From Cyclina sinensis (taxonomy: Eukaryota > Mollusca > Bivalvia > Venerida > Veneridae), in NCBI GenBank assembly GCA_012932295.1, contig JAAONU010000006.1:17190904-17254903 (forward strand): 64,000 bases of DNA, written 5' to 3'. Positions within the stretch are counted from its first letter, which is position 1. Each line of letters starts with the position of its first letter. Under the pieces are notes generated by a model. That model was not told the origin of the DNA, did not search any database, and saw only the letters and a list, made by a program, of their open reading frames with translations. Of this stretch, positions 45,449 to 58,902 are shown piece after piece. Position numbers and translations under genes: made by a program.

Positions 45449-48400
45449 TTATCTATGTAAAATAAAGTCCCAGGAATCCATCCAAGTCAATTTATTCACT
45501 TCCTCTGCATTGAGATTCTTGTTACCATAGGTAACAGCTGACAACTCCTGGAAGACCCAGATTGCCATTGCTATCAGAATAACTATCAAATTATTTGTCA
45601 CTACTGATCCATAGCGAATCCTGAAAAAAAAGGTAAATATGTATATGTATAACAAATGTATGTGTTGAAGGTGTAAGGCAAACAAATTCACTGTCAGACT
45701 AAAACTCATCAGAATGAGGTTATTGGATATGAGAAGGATACTGTGAGCCATTACAGACAAAATATAGAAAGAAAAAACATTACTTAACCTCATTCTAACA
45801 ACAGGCAGTAAGTGTGAGCTGTATTATAATGCCTTGTCCACACAAGATAGTTTTTAAGTAAAAAAATAAAGGAGGATGAACATTCAGCAGATATGAAATT
45901 ATGAAAGTTGTTTTAAATTTACAAGGAATTCAAAAAAAAATTAATAGTTAAGTACGAGAAATTACTTGAAAATATGAAAATTGTAAATCAGTTTCACGAC
46001 AATGAACAAGAACTGTAAAACTGCAATTCATTTTCAAGAAGATCATTTACAAGTATGTTACTTACTGTGACAGCCAGAGATCTATGTGGTTGAGTACAGC
46101 AGCCAGCGCTAGCACCTTGAAGATCACACAAGGGAGGTAATGATGTAAGAATAAGGTCTTGTCGGTCAGAAAGTGAGGGATGTAATGTATGAGGTACCCA
46201 ACAATCACAACATCAAACACAAACAAGAACCTACTCCAATCATCTAAAAGTAAAATCAATATAAAATCAAAAGCCATTGTACATAATACATTTCATTAAA
46301 GAAATGTCTTTTTACAACTAGTTTATCCAAAAGAGGTATCAAATGAGACTTTAGCTCCTACATGTATGATCATTAATTGCTTTTGAGACAATGTATCAGA
46401 CTTTTACAGAGTGCTGGATTAGAGACTTTAGAATCAGATCCTAGGGCAAAAGCTGCTGTTTTCTGGGATACAATTAGCATCATCTGCTTTTACTTTGCCG
46501 AGTAGTTTTAAAATACTCCTCATATTTTCAGTAAATTTTCTTTTATCAGAACAATCTGTTTCCTGTTGATCAGTTTCACAATGAGAATCCCCTCTATACA
46601 AGTTATCTCTTACTTTAAGCAGTGCAATGAAACAACTTCATCATACTGATAAAAACCTGCAACTGACCGACAGACTGACCGATCTGGAAGAAGCTCTTAA
46701 ATCTTTATCTTACCTCCTGCTGGGTGACAGCTGCGTTCAACTTTGTGACCAGTGAAAACTATGATCAGTCTATACAAGTATATACTGGCAGCTTAACTAT
46801 TTAGTCAGTATGATTTTAAACATTAGCTACCAATTAAATCAATAAATGCGTCTGTCAGAACAAAATAAGGGACTAGTCCATTTTAAGAAATTTAGGGGAG
46901 TAAGGGTTAATATAAGCACCAGTTAGGAATACCTTGTATAAGATCAAAACAGTCTCTCCTTCTTCTCAACAAGTAGAACCCGAGTAGTCCACAGTAGATA
47001 AGTATAGAGGCAGTTCCTGTAAACCACACTACAACATTCCCTATCAGGTGAATCTGAGCCTGAAAATGCAGAATGAAAAATTGAAACCCTGCTGTACAAA
47101 AACATTTTCTCTCATGTATGACTAAATTAGGATCAGTCAACTGAAAACCATACCATGTACATTTAATACAGAGTAAGAATGAAATAGTCTAGTATTCTGA
47201 ATTTCTGAGTGCTTTATTACTATTTTTCTTCATATTCTATTCCAATGTTTTGTACTGTTACACCCTTTGAAAGTATTTCAGTTAGGTTAACATACAGTTT
47301 ACTATAACATATTCCTTCAGAAGTCCTGATACAAAATGTTCTAGCATTATAGCACATACAATCCTTTGCTGGATAATGTAGCCTGTCTTAATGACTCAAG
47401 TCTTTAGTTGGTTTCGAACAAACGACACTTAAATTTCCTGATGAATAGTGATGAAACAATGTGTCCTACTTCTTAGTGGGATCATTCTATTAGAGAAATT
47501 TTGGAATAAATACAGCAAATAACAAAGGCATACCATAAAATTTAGAGTTTAAAGTTTTCTTTAAAATAATGTAATGTGAATGAAATCGAAAGAATTATTA
47601 TCCAAAGTCAAGTTGTCAGTGCAACAAATACACTTAATGCCTGCCCACAGGAGAATGTTTTGAACATATATTCTTTTCTAAATTAACACAAGTTTATACA
47701 GACTGAGCCTATAGAACAGATACAGTACATCTTTGATAAACTGTCGGGTATGTACTAACATTGCTGGTATCACTAAGCCAGTATGCTACATTCCTCTTCA
47801 TAAGGGGCCAGTCAAGGGGGCTGGAGCTGTATTTGTGTTCTGCCTCTTTGTCTTGAAATATCATCACCATCTTCAGCTGAAGCTCTAAAAATTTCTGCCA
47901 AAACGACATGTACGTAGGTTTCATTGGAATCATCTCTGCCCGAGCCAATTCCATCACACGTTCCTCTTGTTTTTCACCTGCAGATTGTATAAACTACCAT
48001 GAAATACGAGTACCAAAAATGAACTGGGCCCCTGGGATGCATTTTCCATCTTTGTTGATAACCATAACTTGAACTTGATTTAAACAAAGCTGGCACATAC
48101 ACATGTACTTTTGATGCAAGATTTTATTTAAGTGTAATTCTTTCAGAAAGAAAAGAGCCTCCTCTCATTTTAAATGGTACCTTGGTGCACATTATTACAT
48201 GCTACCTCATTTTGATCACTCTAGCATGTATATTTTATGAAATGAATAGAGGGTGTTGGACCACCTTAATAAGACACCACCACCTCTGAGAGTGAGGAAG
48301 GAATTTTCATAGTCAATATCATGTATTTTGCTCACAATACTATTAGTGTTTCCACAGTCAATAAAGACATAGTTACTGCATAATTTAAGCTGTATTTTTT

Positions 48401-51400
48401 TCCTGTACAAAAACAAGCTATCTACACACTAAAGGCAGTCATGTTGAACAAACTGTTTAACATATTTCTGATCATCCTACAATTTTGTCTGACAAGTTCA
48501 AATGTGGATTTATAAGTAAAACTGTCCAACTGTTACCACATGAAAAATGTGGTCAGTCTATCTGACAGACCCTGTTATCAAATTACCCAGGTATCAAACA
48601 TTTTAGCTAGGCCATTTTATGACATTTTGACCAATAATTACTACAACAAAGGAGCTATGGTTCTGTCTCAGGTTCATACTTTTAGTATATCTATGTTCCT
48701 CTACATTCCAGATAGTAGCATCTTGCTGTATAATTCTATCAGTGGCAACTTCAAGCTGGCTAAAACCCCACTCTGGTAGAGTCTTACCAGTTATCTGAAA
48801 AATAAAGTTAAGCTTTGATGATAACTGGAGAAATTTCAAGTACAATGGCTACACTAAGTGCTTAGATTTTTTGTCTATACTTGGTAACCTAACATCCATT
48901 CTTTTCTAGAATATTAGAAATGTTACTGCAGTCCAGCTCATTCTTTTATCACTGATATTATGTACTCATTTTTTGTAAGGCATTGTTGCCATAAAACAGA
49001 GGCTCACTAAATAATCAACCATTATATGAACATCTCACACTATCATTTAAAACTACAATTAGCATTTTTGTCTTGTGAGTATAAACATACCTTCATGGCC
49101 TGTGATGTGTTGACATGTATGAGACGAACATGGCTGTTGATTGTTTCCCAATGCTCGCCACCAGTGATTCCATTATTGAGAATATCCTAAAAGATGAAAA
49201 ATAGCAGTTTGAAACTTTTCACTCCCCTCCGCCACCCTCCAACCCTACCTCCCCTACTCCCAAACACACAAAATGTATTGTGTCGGATGAAAGAAGGAAG
49301 ATTGTGGCTACCTCCGGTCAGTCATTTTCTGAACACAATTGCAGACTATGAGACAGAGGAATTATATATCAGTCCATAAATCAACAAAAGAAAAACCTAA
49401 ATACTTTTGGTAAAGACCTTTTACAGTGATGTTAAGACCTTTTATATGATGTGGAATTAAAATAACACAGCATATCTTGTTTTTCTAGTTTCCAAGCTTA
49501 CAGTCAGCTTTAACAATACAAAGCATGGATAAAACAACTAACCACTCTCCAGAGATTCTGAGCAGGCATGGATACATTGTAGTCAATGTAACAGGAAACT
49601 TCCTGGTTCTGTGGGTTCATGGGTGCTGCTACATCATGGCTGCAACACAATGGAGATAAACATTAAAAGCTAGGACGTAATAGTTTCAATTAAAATATAA
49701 AAACTGTAATCAGTGCTCTCTTGAGCCATATTATAAGGGTAGAGTCTGGGATTTACAAAGAAAATATGTTTGAATCAGTTTACTTTGGTTTAGTTTAAAC
49801 CTTAATGTTACACTGCTTGGGAAACAAGTTTTTGCAACTTGTGTTACTGCCACTCCAGGTATTCAAACCAGTACTCGTGCCAAATGTAGAATGTGGAAAG
49901 ATACCAGAAAAGTTCAACCCCTGAACCCTGGGGGTGTTCAAACCAGTGAGCTTGAGTCCAGCACTCCAACCCCATGACCACTGCTCCTCTATGTTTGAAT
50001 CTTGTCAGAGGAAACTGCCCTGAACTGAACTTTAAGGAGTGACCAAGTGGTGTAAACGAAGGTGGTAACAACTTCTGCTATAAGTGCAATCTTTGTAAGT
50101 TATAACTAGACTTTTAGATTGAGAACTAGCTTACCTGTTCAAAGCCCTGCCTGTCAGCCCATGGACAAGCTGTATTATATCTCCATTCTTAACTGGTTTT
50201 GGGGGATCACTTACCACCATAGAGTCACTGAAAAATGCAACATAATAGTTTCATTTTAAATAAGTCAATCTTTGTTATCTGCTGAACTGACTGAAGAGGC
50301 AAATTACTAGTCAAGCACAAAGCAGGTGCTCCTACCTACCTACCTACTCTGTCAACATTACAAGAGAAAATTCTCCACTCAGTTTTGAAATTACGGTAGT
50401 GGCATTCAAACAGTGACAACAAATTTCTATTCAAACTTACTTGATCCCCTAGTATCTTCTTAAGTAAGAATAAATATTAGCAAAAATAATACATCTGTAT
50501 TTAACATCTTTTATTCAATAAAGGCTTGAATTGCTTTTGTTTTTAACCCTTAACCTGCTGAAACCAAAAGTGATTAGCCTTTGCCACCAGTATAGAGCCA
50601 GGCCAGCGTGCACATCTGTGCAGTCTGACCAGGCTCTATACTGTTGGTAGCTCAATTTTTTGTAATTTGATACTGAAATCCCTTGAACTTTGAATGGACT
50701 GTTCCAAAGTCAAAGCTGGGCAAATCCATTACAAAAATTCAGGTTAAGGGTTAAAGGGACATACCCTACAATTCATATAATTTACTGTATATATATTTCA
50801 TCTCATTCATTATGAAACTGAAAATCATTGATAATTTAAAGAACAAACAAAAACTTCTCATTTAGTCATTAACCCTGAACATGCTGAAATTTTGTAATGG
50901 ATTTGTCCAGCTTTGAATTTGGAACAACCCATTCAAAGTTTAAGGGACTTCAATATCGAAATACAAAAATGGAGCTACCAACAGTATAGAGCCTGGTCAG
51001 ACTGCACGGTAGTGCAGGCTGGCCTGGCTCTATACTGGTGGCAAAGGCTAATCACTTTCGGTTCCAGGGTTAAGACTCAGATAGTGTTCATTTGGAATAC
51101 ATGGCTATCCACCCAAAGACAAAGACAACTCTCTACAGGAAGACTTATATAAATACATTCTTTTTATCTAGTGCACTTGAATTGTGACCAACACCATAGG
51201 AATTTGAAATTCTATCAATTAACTAGTGAATTTCAAACTCCTGTGCCAACATCTTGATATAAGATAATTATTCATTAAATTTCATCCAGATTTACATGAT
51301 TTTAAAGAAAACTGTACACTCTTAATTCTAAGTACATGTATGTCTTATTCATTTAACATACAAAACAAAAGACCACCAACCTGTCAGGATGTTTAATGAC

Positions 51401-54400
51401 CCACCAGTTATACACATCTTTATAACCATAACATGTGACCTGTTGTTGATGACTGGATCCCCGCCCATCTGGGTATCTGATTGGATAAACATGGGGGTGA
51501 GAATGGAGCCAGCAAGGATTTCCAGGAACTGGGTCATATGTATGTTTCAAGGTGATCTGTGACCCATATGCCACATGCAAAGGTTGGCCCTTTGTCAGAG
51601 CTGCCAAGCCTCCCTATAAAGTATTTTTACATGTATTTCAAGTCCACTGTAGCTTTTCTGGTAAGATGAAAATGAAAAAGACCAAGAGAAGGTTGAAAAC
51701 AACAACAATGAATTTCAGTTAGAGTTATTTTAAGTTTTGCTTCCAACAAACACGTTTAAATTTGACATTCAAATCTTTACTTCTAAAGAATAATTAATTC
51801 TCATCTTAAAGAACATTTTTACTGAGGGAACATTTACTGTTATAACATGTCAACATCTTCCCTGCCTCACCTCAAGACTTGCTTGGAAAGCACTAGTCAT
51901 GATGTTATCGTGAGGCCCTGCCTTTGTGAGTATACTCAGGTGTACATAGAACATGTATACATACAATGCTACCGGTATCACTAGCAGGAACACAAACCTT
52001 GCAAACAAATGTTTCACCAAACTAAGCTAAAATATAAACAAAGAGATAGTGGAAATTATCAATTTATTTAAGAAAATGGTACTACGAACAGGTAGCTATA
52101 AATATGAGACTTAGTTTTATTTTATATTATTTACTATTGGTACCCATTACTCTTACATCCAAATCTTTAGAAAAGGCTATTTCTTCTGAACCAAGAAAAG
52201 AAATTGTTCCATTTTAAGCTATCATCCTGGTTCTTTACATGCTCACTGTAATGCTGTGAAATGTGAAACCTAGGCTCAAAGGTTCATCTAGAACCTGAAA
52301 AGACCAACATTCACATATTTGTTGGACATAGGGTTGAACCTTTAGATCTCTGAATCAGCCAGGCATCTAACTACCTGAAAACACCATCCATGACCTTCCT
52401 AATACTAAAAATAATCATCTTTGTGTATATAAAACCATTAACTTGTTCATTAGTCACTAGGAAAATTACAAATAATAAATGCTTAAGCTTGGATGATCAA
52501 AGCTTTGAATCAAAGAGGTGAATGCCAAACTATTCTATATAAAATTACTTTTATATACAATGTTAACTCAAGATGGATTTTTCTTCTGTTCAGCACTGAA
52601 AATGGTTTTTGTTTTGCATCACTTTTATATACAAACACCACTTACATCAGTTACTGTAAAATCTGAGAGAAGTTTCCAGTAGTCTCGGCACATCAAATAC
52701 AGCACCAACATGGCTGTGAATACCCCTACATACTTCACACTGGAAATACCAAAGAACATATTGCTTTTACATGGTGTGGAATAAAAATTCTATTAAGCAG
52801 GATTTAAAACTAAAACTGAAAAGTCACCACAAACATGCATACTTACGGTATGTTAACTTTGATTACCTGTGATTGCTTGTAGGAAATATGGAAAAATGTT
52901 ATTTACAGAGGAGCCAGTAGCCTATGACCAGAAGCCATTACTCACCTTAGTGTACATGTGAATGAGACACCTGTAAGAGACAACCAGAACCACCACTGGA
53001 GAGAGAATGACCTGAAATATTCAAGCTTCATCTAAGTTAACACTGCCAGTCAAACAACTACAATCTTCTTAACTGCAGTAATCTTTTCATGCCACAGTTT
53101 ATTTTTCTCAAAATGTTTAGGATTATTTCATACAGTAGACTGACTGCTAGGAAGACATTTTTTTCTCTGAAAAATATGCAACGTTCAAGAATTTTATGTT
53201 TACATATTTCAAGTACTGGTGCCCATGTTATGCTTAGATCAGGTACTTAAATGTAATCTAATAATAATGGATGCAAAGAAGCAGATAAATGAATTTACCA
53301 AGTTTCCTTGAATTTATTTCTCATAATCTTTGTATTTTTAACTCTATCTGATTGGGTTTATTCACCAGATGTCCATATGTCAGACATCACCAGCAGCATT
53401 AAAGCAGCAATAAAAGTTTTGGGAGATGACAAGGAAAAGTTTTTCAGTTCCAAAGAAACTCCTCAGTGTATAGCTTTGATACAAGGGACTCTGGAAAAAG
53501 GTTTAATATGAAAGAAATTAGCAATGTTAGCTGAGAGCTGAGGATTGAACTTACTGTCCCATGATTGTTTAACTTGCAAGCTAATACTAGATCATGATTC
53601 TGTTCCTTACCCATTCTTCCTATCATTACTACTAGGTCATGAATCTAATCCTTACTTCCTATCACTACCACTAGATCATGAATTTACTACCTATTCATGC
53701 TTCGTACAGAAACTGAAGCAAAAAATTCAAAGACTTTTTAAGGACTTTTGAAGGCCAGTCATACTTTTAGGGTCCATAGTACTTATGTTTAATTCTCAAC
53801 TTGAAAGAGACTTTCACAGTGTTCACATGGGGTTCTGATTTCGTGTGCATTATCAATGCTAACTGACCCATTTTCCCAAAATCTGACTTTTTGACAACAA
53901 ACGCATCTTGCCTTATTTTTGTTGCCATTAACTCAATGAACCCATGAAATTTCAAGCAGCCAATTTTCATTAAAAACATTTTGTATACTTCACATCACCA
54001 TTTGTTATTGACACTGATGTAAACGGCTGCAATTTGATGGGCTGTATTATACACTGCACCTGAAGTCTCCCTTTGTTTCCAAGGAAACAATTGCTGCCAT
54101 CAACAACAAATACTATTTCAGACAATCTCCGCTGTCAAATGAAATGACTGCATTGAGTTTACACATTTTTCTGTTACAGGATCTATTTGTTATATTTTAG
54201 GCACCTGCCGCAAGAAATGTATAATTCAAGAGCCACCAATCACTATCCATGTTAATTTCAAGGACTTTAAGGACTTTTTAAGGCAAAGTGCCATTTAGGG
54301 TCTTTTCAGGGCCAATGTATAAATTAAGGGACTTTTTCAGGCTTGTACAAACCATGCCATCACTACTGTTAGATCATAAATCTGTTCCTTCCTACCATTA

Positions 54401-57400
54401 GATCATAAATCTGTTCCTTCCTACCATTAGATCATAAATCTGTTCCTTCCTACCATTAGATCATAAATCTGTTCTTTACTTCCTAATATCATGACTCTGT
54501 TCCTTACTTCCTATCCTCCATAATAACTAGTGTAAATTCCTGCATCACTTCATACTTTACCTGTGTCCAAGTTGTCGGAACTTGAGGTAACCAAGGAGAG
54601 ACAGGCACATAAAGAACAGTAACATTCCTTCCATGAGAATAAACCTTGTCTGTACCAACAGAGCATTGTCTATAAATATACAAAAGTTTAGTCTTTTGAT
54701 ACTAAAGCAAATAAAACAGAGTGAAGAGAAAATGAAACTTTTCTATGTTAAATATGGCTTCATGCGGTAAGATTTTCTACATCAATTTTTTGAAAAAAAA
54801 AAAGAATTCTGAGTTAAAGAAATAGAAAAGGTTCCGAGACTGAAAGTTCTGTTTTAGAAAATATATCAAAGTCAGTAATATTTAAGATATTTCAGAATTT
54901 CCATGGCAACTAGCAAGCACTTACCAAACAGAATAAAAGCCCCAGCAAGTAGGGCTGACCATCTACTGAAGCCAAGTTCTACTGCTATCTGATATACCAT
55001 TGGCACAATCAGACTTCCGCATACAGCTGGCACTAGTCGTAATTCCTTCAGCGGGTAATCCTTCGGATAGTCTGAATCATATATCAACAAATTTATACAC
55101 TGATATCCCATCTCACTCCTAAAATGGACTTGCCTTTCTTAATCTAGATATAAAGGCATTCAAATTTCTACGGTGTTTACACTGAAACTGGGACTAACTA
55201 GCAGATAGTCTGACTGAGATCAGACAACGAAGCAAAAATACTTATCTTTAAAAATTTCCCTCTCAATATTGTAAGAACTGAGAAACAGAACTATTAAATG
55301 TGGTATTATCATATGACACACATCTGAACTAACTACATGTATTTATATCAAAGCACTTAGAGCAAAGAAAGACCGTCAGTTTCAGATGCAAACTCCTATA
55401 TCGATACTCCAACTTTGCAAGAATCAAGTGACAGGTTGAAATCACCAAAAAGAAACATAACATTCAGTAAAAATAACATGTCTACAGTATTCATTCATTC
55501 ATTCATTCACTTACACATGCAGTCATGCAACTACTAACTTACTCAAGCTTTCATTCATTCTGTATGTAAATTTGTTCATTTTCACTTTTGTCTGACAGCT
55601 CTCCTTCGTTCTCTTGATAAAGAAAACTAACCTACTCATTGCGTCATGTTACATCATAATAACTATTTTGGTCAATCATTTGCTTTCAAGGAGAACAGTA
55701 TACATGTGTTAATTTGTCTCGCAGTAATTTCTCCCTGTTTCATTATCTAAATAATTTTGAGACTTTTCTGAAATATTTGTTTTGAAACAACAAACATTTA
55801 GTTAGTTGTAGAATGTTGCATCCCTTGCAAAACAGATGAGTTTCTGAATCTCAATTCTCTTTTGACAGCACTACCTAAATTCCTCCATGTACAAAAACTC
55901 TGAACTTCACTGAACTTTATGTCATTACCCTAGACCAATGTATCATGTTAATGAGGTAAATCTGGATATCGCGACTGAATGATGATTTGTTTATGAGTAA
56001 AATGCATCTTCCTGATAAGAACAAAAGAATAAAAAAAAACTTGAAACAACAATATGAAGTTTTTGCACAGCTCTTAAAATCACTTTGAAAAAAATCAGAA
56101 GTGTATTTTTTATAAAATACAATCCCTGTTTCCCCCGCACATATGTGGGAACACTCACATGCGCAATAACCTAAATACATCAACAAATTTAAAGTGGACA
56201 TGTCTGTCGATGCCTGATTTTGATTTGTGGTATTAAAGACCACTGGCTTCAACGACAGTCTAGAAACTTACCTAATATGAGAAGCAAAACACTTTCCATG
56301 TAAATTAAGTCTACAAGACATTGTCTCCTTTTACTGTTATCTGTTAGAATTAAACCATAGCAGAACAAGAAGGTACATACCTGCCCCAATTCTTTCAAAA
56401 CCAAGATTGCCTTCAAATCCAGTGTAACCCCCTACAGAAAAATAGAAAGGAAATGAAATTTAGTTTCAAATACAGTCTTAAATTGACTTGGGTTACCTTA
56501 AAGTGGTTAAATAATCAAAGGTCAGACAACTTTTCAACAAATAAAAAAAAAGAAAGTTGATGAAATACAAAAACTGTTAAAAAAATCATTTGTATTGACA
56601 GGTTTTACCTATAAAAGCCAGGATCAGTTTTCCAAGTGGGGGATGAACATCAAAGAAGAATATTTTCTTCATGTACAAGGAAACGTACTTGGAGAAGTGT
56701 AATTCATCAAATCTGAAACAAAAATTGCAATTCAACCGCTATAAAAAGTGAAAATACTTCAAGTTCTAAATACAGAAAAGAACAGTCCCTCAGGACATAT
56801 CTGCTGAACATATTTGTTTTTGTTTTTTGTTATTGGTTTGTTTTCCATTGTTCCAATAATATATGACTGGATAACAGTAACTGGAAAATCATTCCCTAAA
56901 TTCTGACACCTTACTATTAACATTAATTTATTTAACACATATGGCAGCAGAGGTTTATTGTTTTTTCATACAATTATATAATTATGTACATGTATTATGT
57001 ATTAAAAAAACTGAAAATATGTCCCTATATAGGGATTTTAGGCATCCATTTATTCCTGTTGACTGGCTGAAAGTATTTTTCTCCAGTTGCATCACAGTAT
57101 TGTTTCAAATAATCTTGACAGTTAATCACAGTAAATCAGAATCAATATACTAGAACAGTTAGATGACAGATTTATGTTTAGTATACAAAATATCATAGTT
57201 TTTACAAGTAGGTAAATAGGTGTGAGCAATTTTAAGAATGCACACAAATAACCACTACCGTATCAATCTTTACAAGTTAAGATTTTATATAATCATGTTT
57301 GTGTCAACTTTAATCTGTGTGGTGTACCAAGTAGATGATGTTTCTTTCAGAGTTAATCAACTTCAAGATACCATTCTTTATTTTTTCATACAAACATTGT

Positions 57401-57702
57401 TGCCAAAAGCACTTATTCTTCAGGGATTCAAGTATTACAGTTTTGCAAGTCTTGATAAAGGAACAAGCTGGAATCTTCACACCGAAAACATATGTTAGAA
57501 AATCTGTTATGATGTAGAAAGTTAATGCAGTTTTGAACCGTATATGTAAATCAATGTAATTAAATGCTTACACCACAGATCTGGGTGATCCTAGCTGCCA
57601 CGTTCTTGTTAACAATGCAGATATAAACAGTAAAATCTGCATAACATCAAACTGGAACGTGACTGTGAAAGGTTCATTCTTTCTCTTTGTTTTCTCTGCC
57701 AT
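45449..57702 (-). CDS. POMT1: POMT1, protein O-mannosyltransferase 1, complete 17-exon gene (728 aa)
   Basis: With POMT2, POMT1 transfers mannose from dolichyl-phosphate-mannose to Ser/Thr of proteins such as alpha-dystroglycan in the ER membrane. Coding exons from 5' to 3': 57572-57702, 56609-56712, 56381-56431, 54925-55071, 54561-54669, 52946-53011, 52646-52739, 51871-52026, 51381-51613, 50135-50227, 49543-49639, 49091-49186, 48680-48794, 47760-47977, 46933-47059, 46066-46243, 45449-45620. Phases agree and the total is 2,187 nt (human 747 aa). The acidic VFDELHF (D46, E47) and [11 protein letters not shown] (65-71) of the first luminal loop are intact. A MIR-domain region spans about 295-480 ([28 protein letters not shown]). 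The C-terminal membrane part has [10 protein letters not shown] and ends DSWDFILHR. The ATG directly follows a TTTACAG acceptor, so an upstream noncoding exon is likely. Confidence 0.95.
49800..50003 (-). mobile_element. tRNA-derived SINE fragment in POMT1 intron 10
   Basis: On the - strand a Pol III A-box-like TGGTCATGGGG (in 49961-49982) is followed about 30 bp later by a B-box-like GGTTTGAACACCC (49932-49944). The text between, GTTGGAGTGCTGGACTCAAG, is that of a tRNA-derived SINE head. The 3' limit is not visible and the start is approximate. A free tRNA gene is unlikely because the cloverleaf does not close. Confidence 0.5.
50543..50754. mobile_element. piggyBac-type MITE, copy B (212 bp)
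   Basis: Same family as the copy at 36679-36892, with TTAACCCTTAACCTGCTG at the left and GGTTAAGGGTTAA at the right. The central TATAGAGCCAGGCCAG and GACCAGGCTCTATA palindrome is kept. It lies in POMT1 intron 9. Confidence 0.75.
50869..51073. mobile_element. piggyBac-type MITE, copy C (205 bp, inverted)
   Basis: It begins TTAACCCTGAACATGCTG and ends CCAGGGTTAA. It runs opposite to copy B, 114 bp away in the same POMT1 intron. The two can pair as a long imperfect hairpin in the pre-mRNA. Confidence 0.75.
53308..53511 (+). other. Unassigned open frame inside POMT1 intron 5, opposite strand
   Basis: 67 codons with a coding-like, soluble second half ([20 protein letters not shown], then [20 protein letters not shown]). 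It is preceded at 53371-53382 by CATATGTCAG, which could act as an acceptor. I do not recognise the family. It may be an orphan exon, a retroposed fragment or chance. Confidence 0.25.
53520..54360. other. Part of POMT1 intron 5
   Basis: Noncoding apart from degenerate AGATCATGA repeats near 53580-53690. A + strand frame at 53545-53751 is composed of this repeat. Confidence 0.5.
54361..54482. repeat. 29-bp tandem repeat, four copies
   Basis: Unit TTAGATCATAAATCTGTTCC plus TTCCTACCA, four nearly identical copies, in POMT1 intron 5. A degenerate relative (AGATCATGAATCT-type) lies at about 53580-53690. Confidence 0.8.
55072..56380 (-). other. POMT1 intron 3
   Basis: 1.3-kb intron with a short CATT run near 55497-55560. 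The exon at 54925-55071 starts just left of it, with TATATGATTCAG as its acceptor. No other feature is recognised. Confidence 0.6.
56713..57571 (-). other. POMT1 intron 1
   Basis: 859-bp intron between the first two coding exons. Short + strand frames (56941-57153, 57238-57498) lack family resemblance. Confidence 0.6.
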
Positions 57703-58902
57703 CTGTAAATATAACATGCATGAAGGATTGTTACACAGACACTTGGATATCAAAGAAGGTGCCAGTCTGGCTTGCATACGGTTTAAAGACCTTTTTAAAA
57801 ATACTGCAGTAACCTCATATAAGATGCCAACTTTCTAAACATTAAAAATACATGGTCAGTAATGTGGCTCAAATCTAATTGTGTCTAACAGTATTAAGAT
57901 ACTGATATATGAAGTCAGCAAACTTAACCAGTTGATCTAGAAGCAGATCTATCTTATGAGGTGATCAGCATTTCTGCAAATCAAAGGGCACATTACTCTT
58001 CCCTGTCTAAATCAATCTATACAAAAATATAAGGATTTAGCCTTTTCTCAGAGAAGTTGTTAACCTAACCAGTAATTTCATAAATTCTGCTGACTCTGAG
58101 ATCTAACCCTTAGACCTATGAGTTGAAAGTACACACCACTCAGGTCACACTTAGAACATCTTAGCCAACCTTTTCATTAAATGTTTCATCTCTACATTAT
58201 AAAACTGTTCATTATAATTGGTAGATTTTAATTTCTTATCCCATCATAAAACATTAGATACATTTTATAATTAAATACAGAAGTTAAAATGATTATCCAT
58301 GAACAAATTATTTCTTTATATTAACAAGCTTTTGACAAAATCCATGAATACACAAAGAAATGATTTCTTAATATAAAAGATACATATTTAATGATCATAA
58401 CTGACATACCTTTTCCCACTTCAATTAAAAAAAAAATTCTTAAAATTTTCCAAGAACTTGGTATTCAGTATTTCCTTTTTATGTAGGAACCTAGTTAACT
58501 TAATATTATAAACAAAATAACAATAAAATGATAATAATAACACATGTGTATGAAAGCATTCAAAAGATTACCTTTTAAAACAAAAAGAGACACGTAAGGT
58601 AAAAATTTAATGTGTGTATTTCCTTTTGCTATCAAATGTTAAAATACCCTCGAGGAAAGATATGAAAAATATAAACACCACAAAGTGATGAGGTGTATTT
58701 AAAAGGTTTTTGGCCTAACTGAAACATTGAGAACACAGTACTTTACTTGTTTCTTTCTGTTACTCAGTTATTTATTAACTGAGCAGTAAGAATCATTTAG
58801 ACTAAACATAACTAATTTAGATTATTTTAGAACCTAACAAATTGTGTGTGTAGTTTAACTCAAAATAACATTTATTTTGATAAACCTGGACTTGAATTGT
58901 AG
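57703..58902. other. POMT1 5' flank
   Basis: AT-rich DNA that should include a noncoding first exon and promoter of POMT1, since the start codon lies directly behind an acceptor-like TTTACAG. Neither can be placed from sequence alone. An in-frame upstream ATG at 57777 would add 25 residues, but it lies beyond the likely acceptor. Confidence 0.4.
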
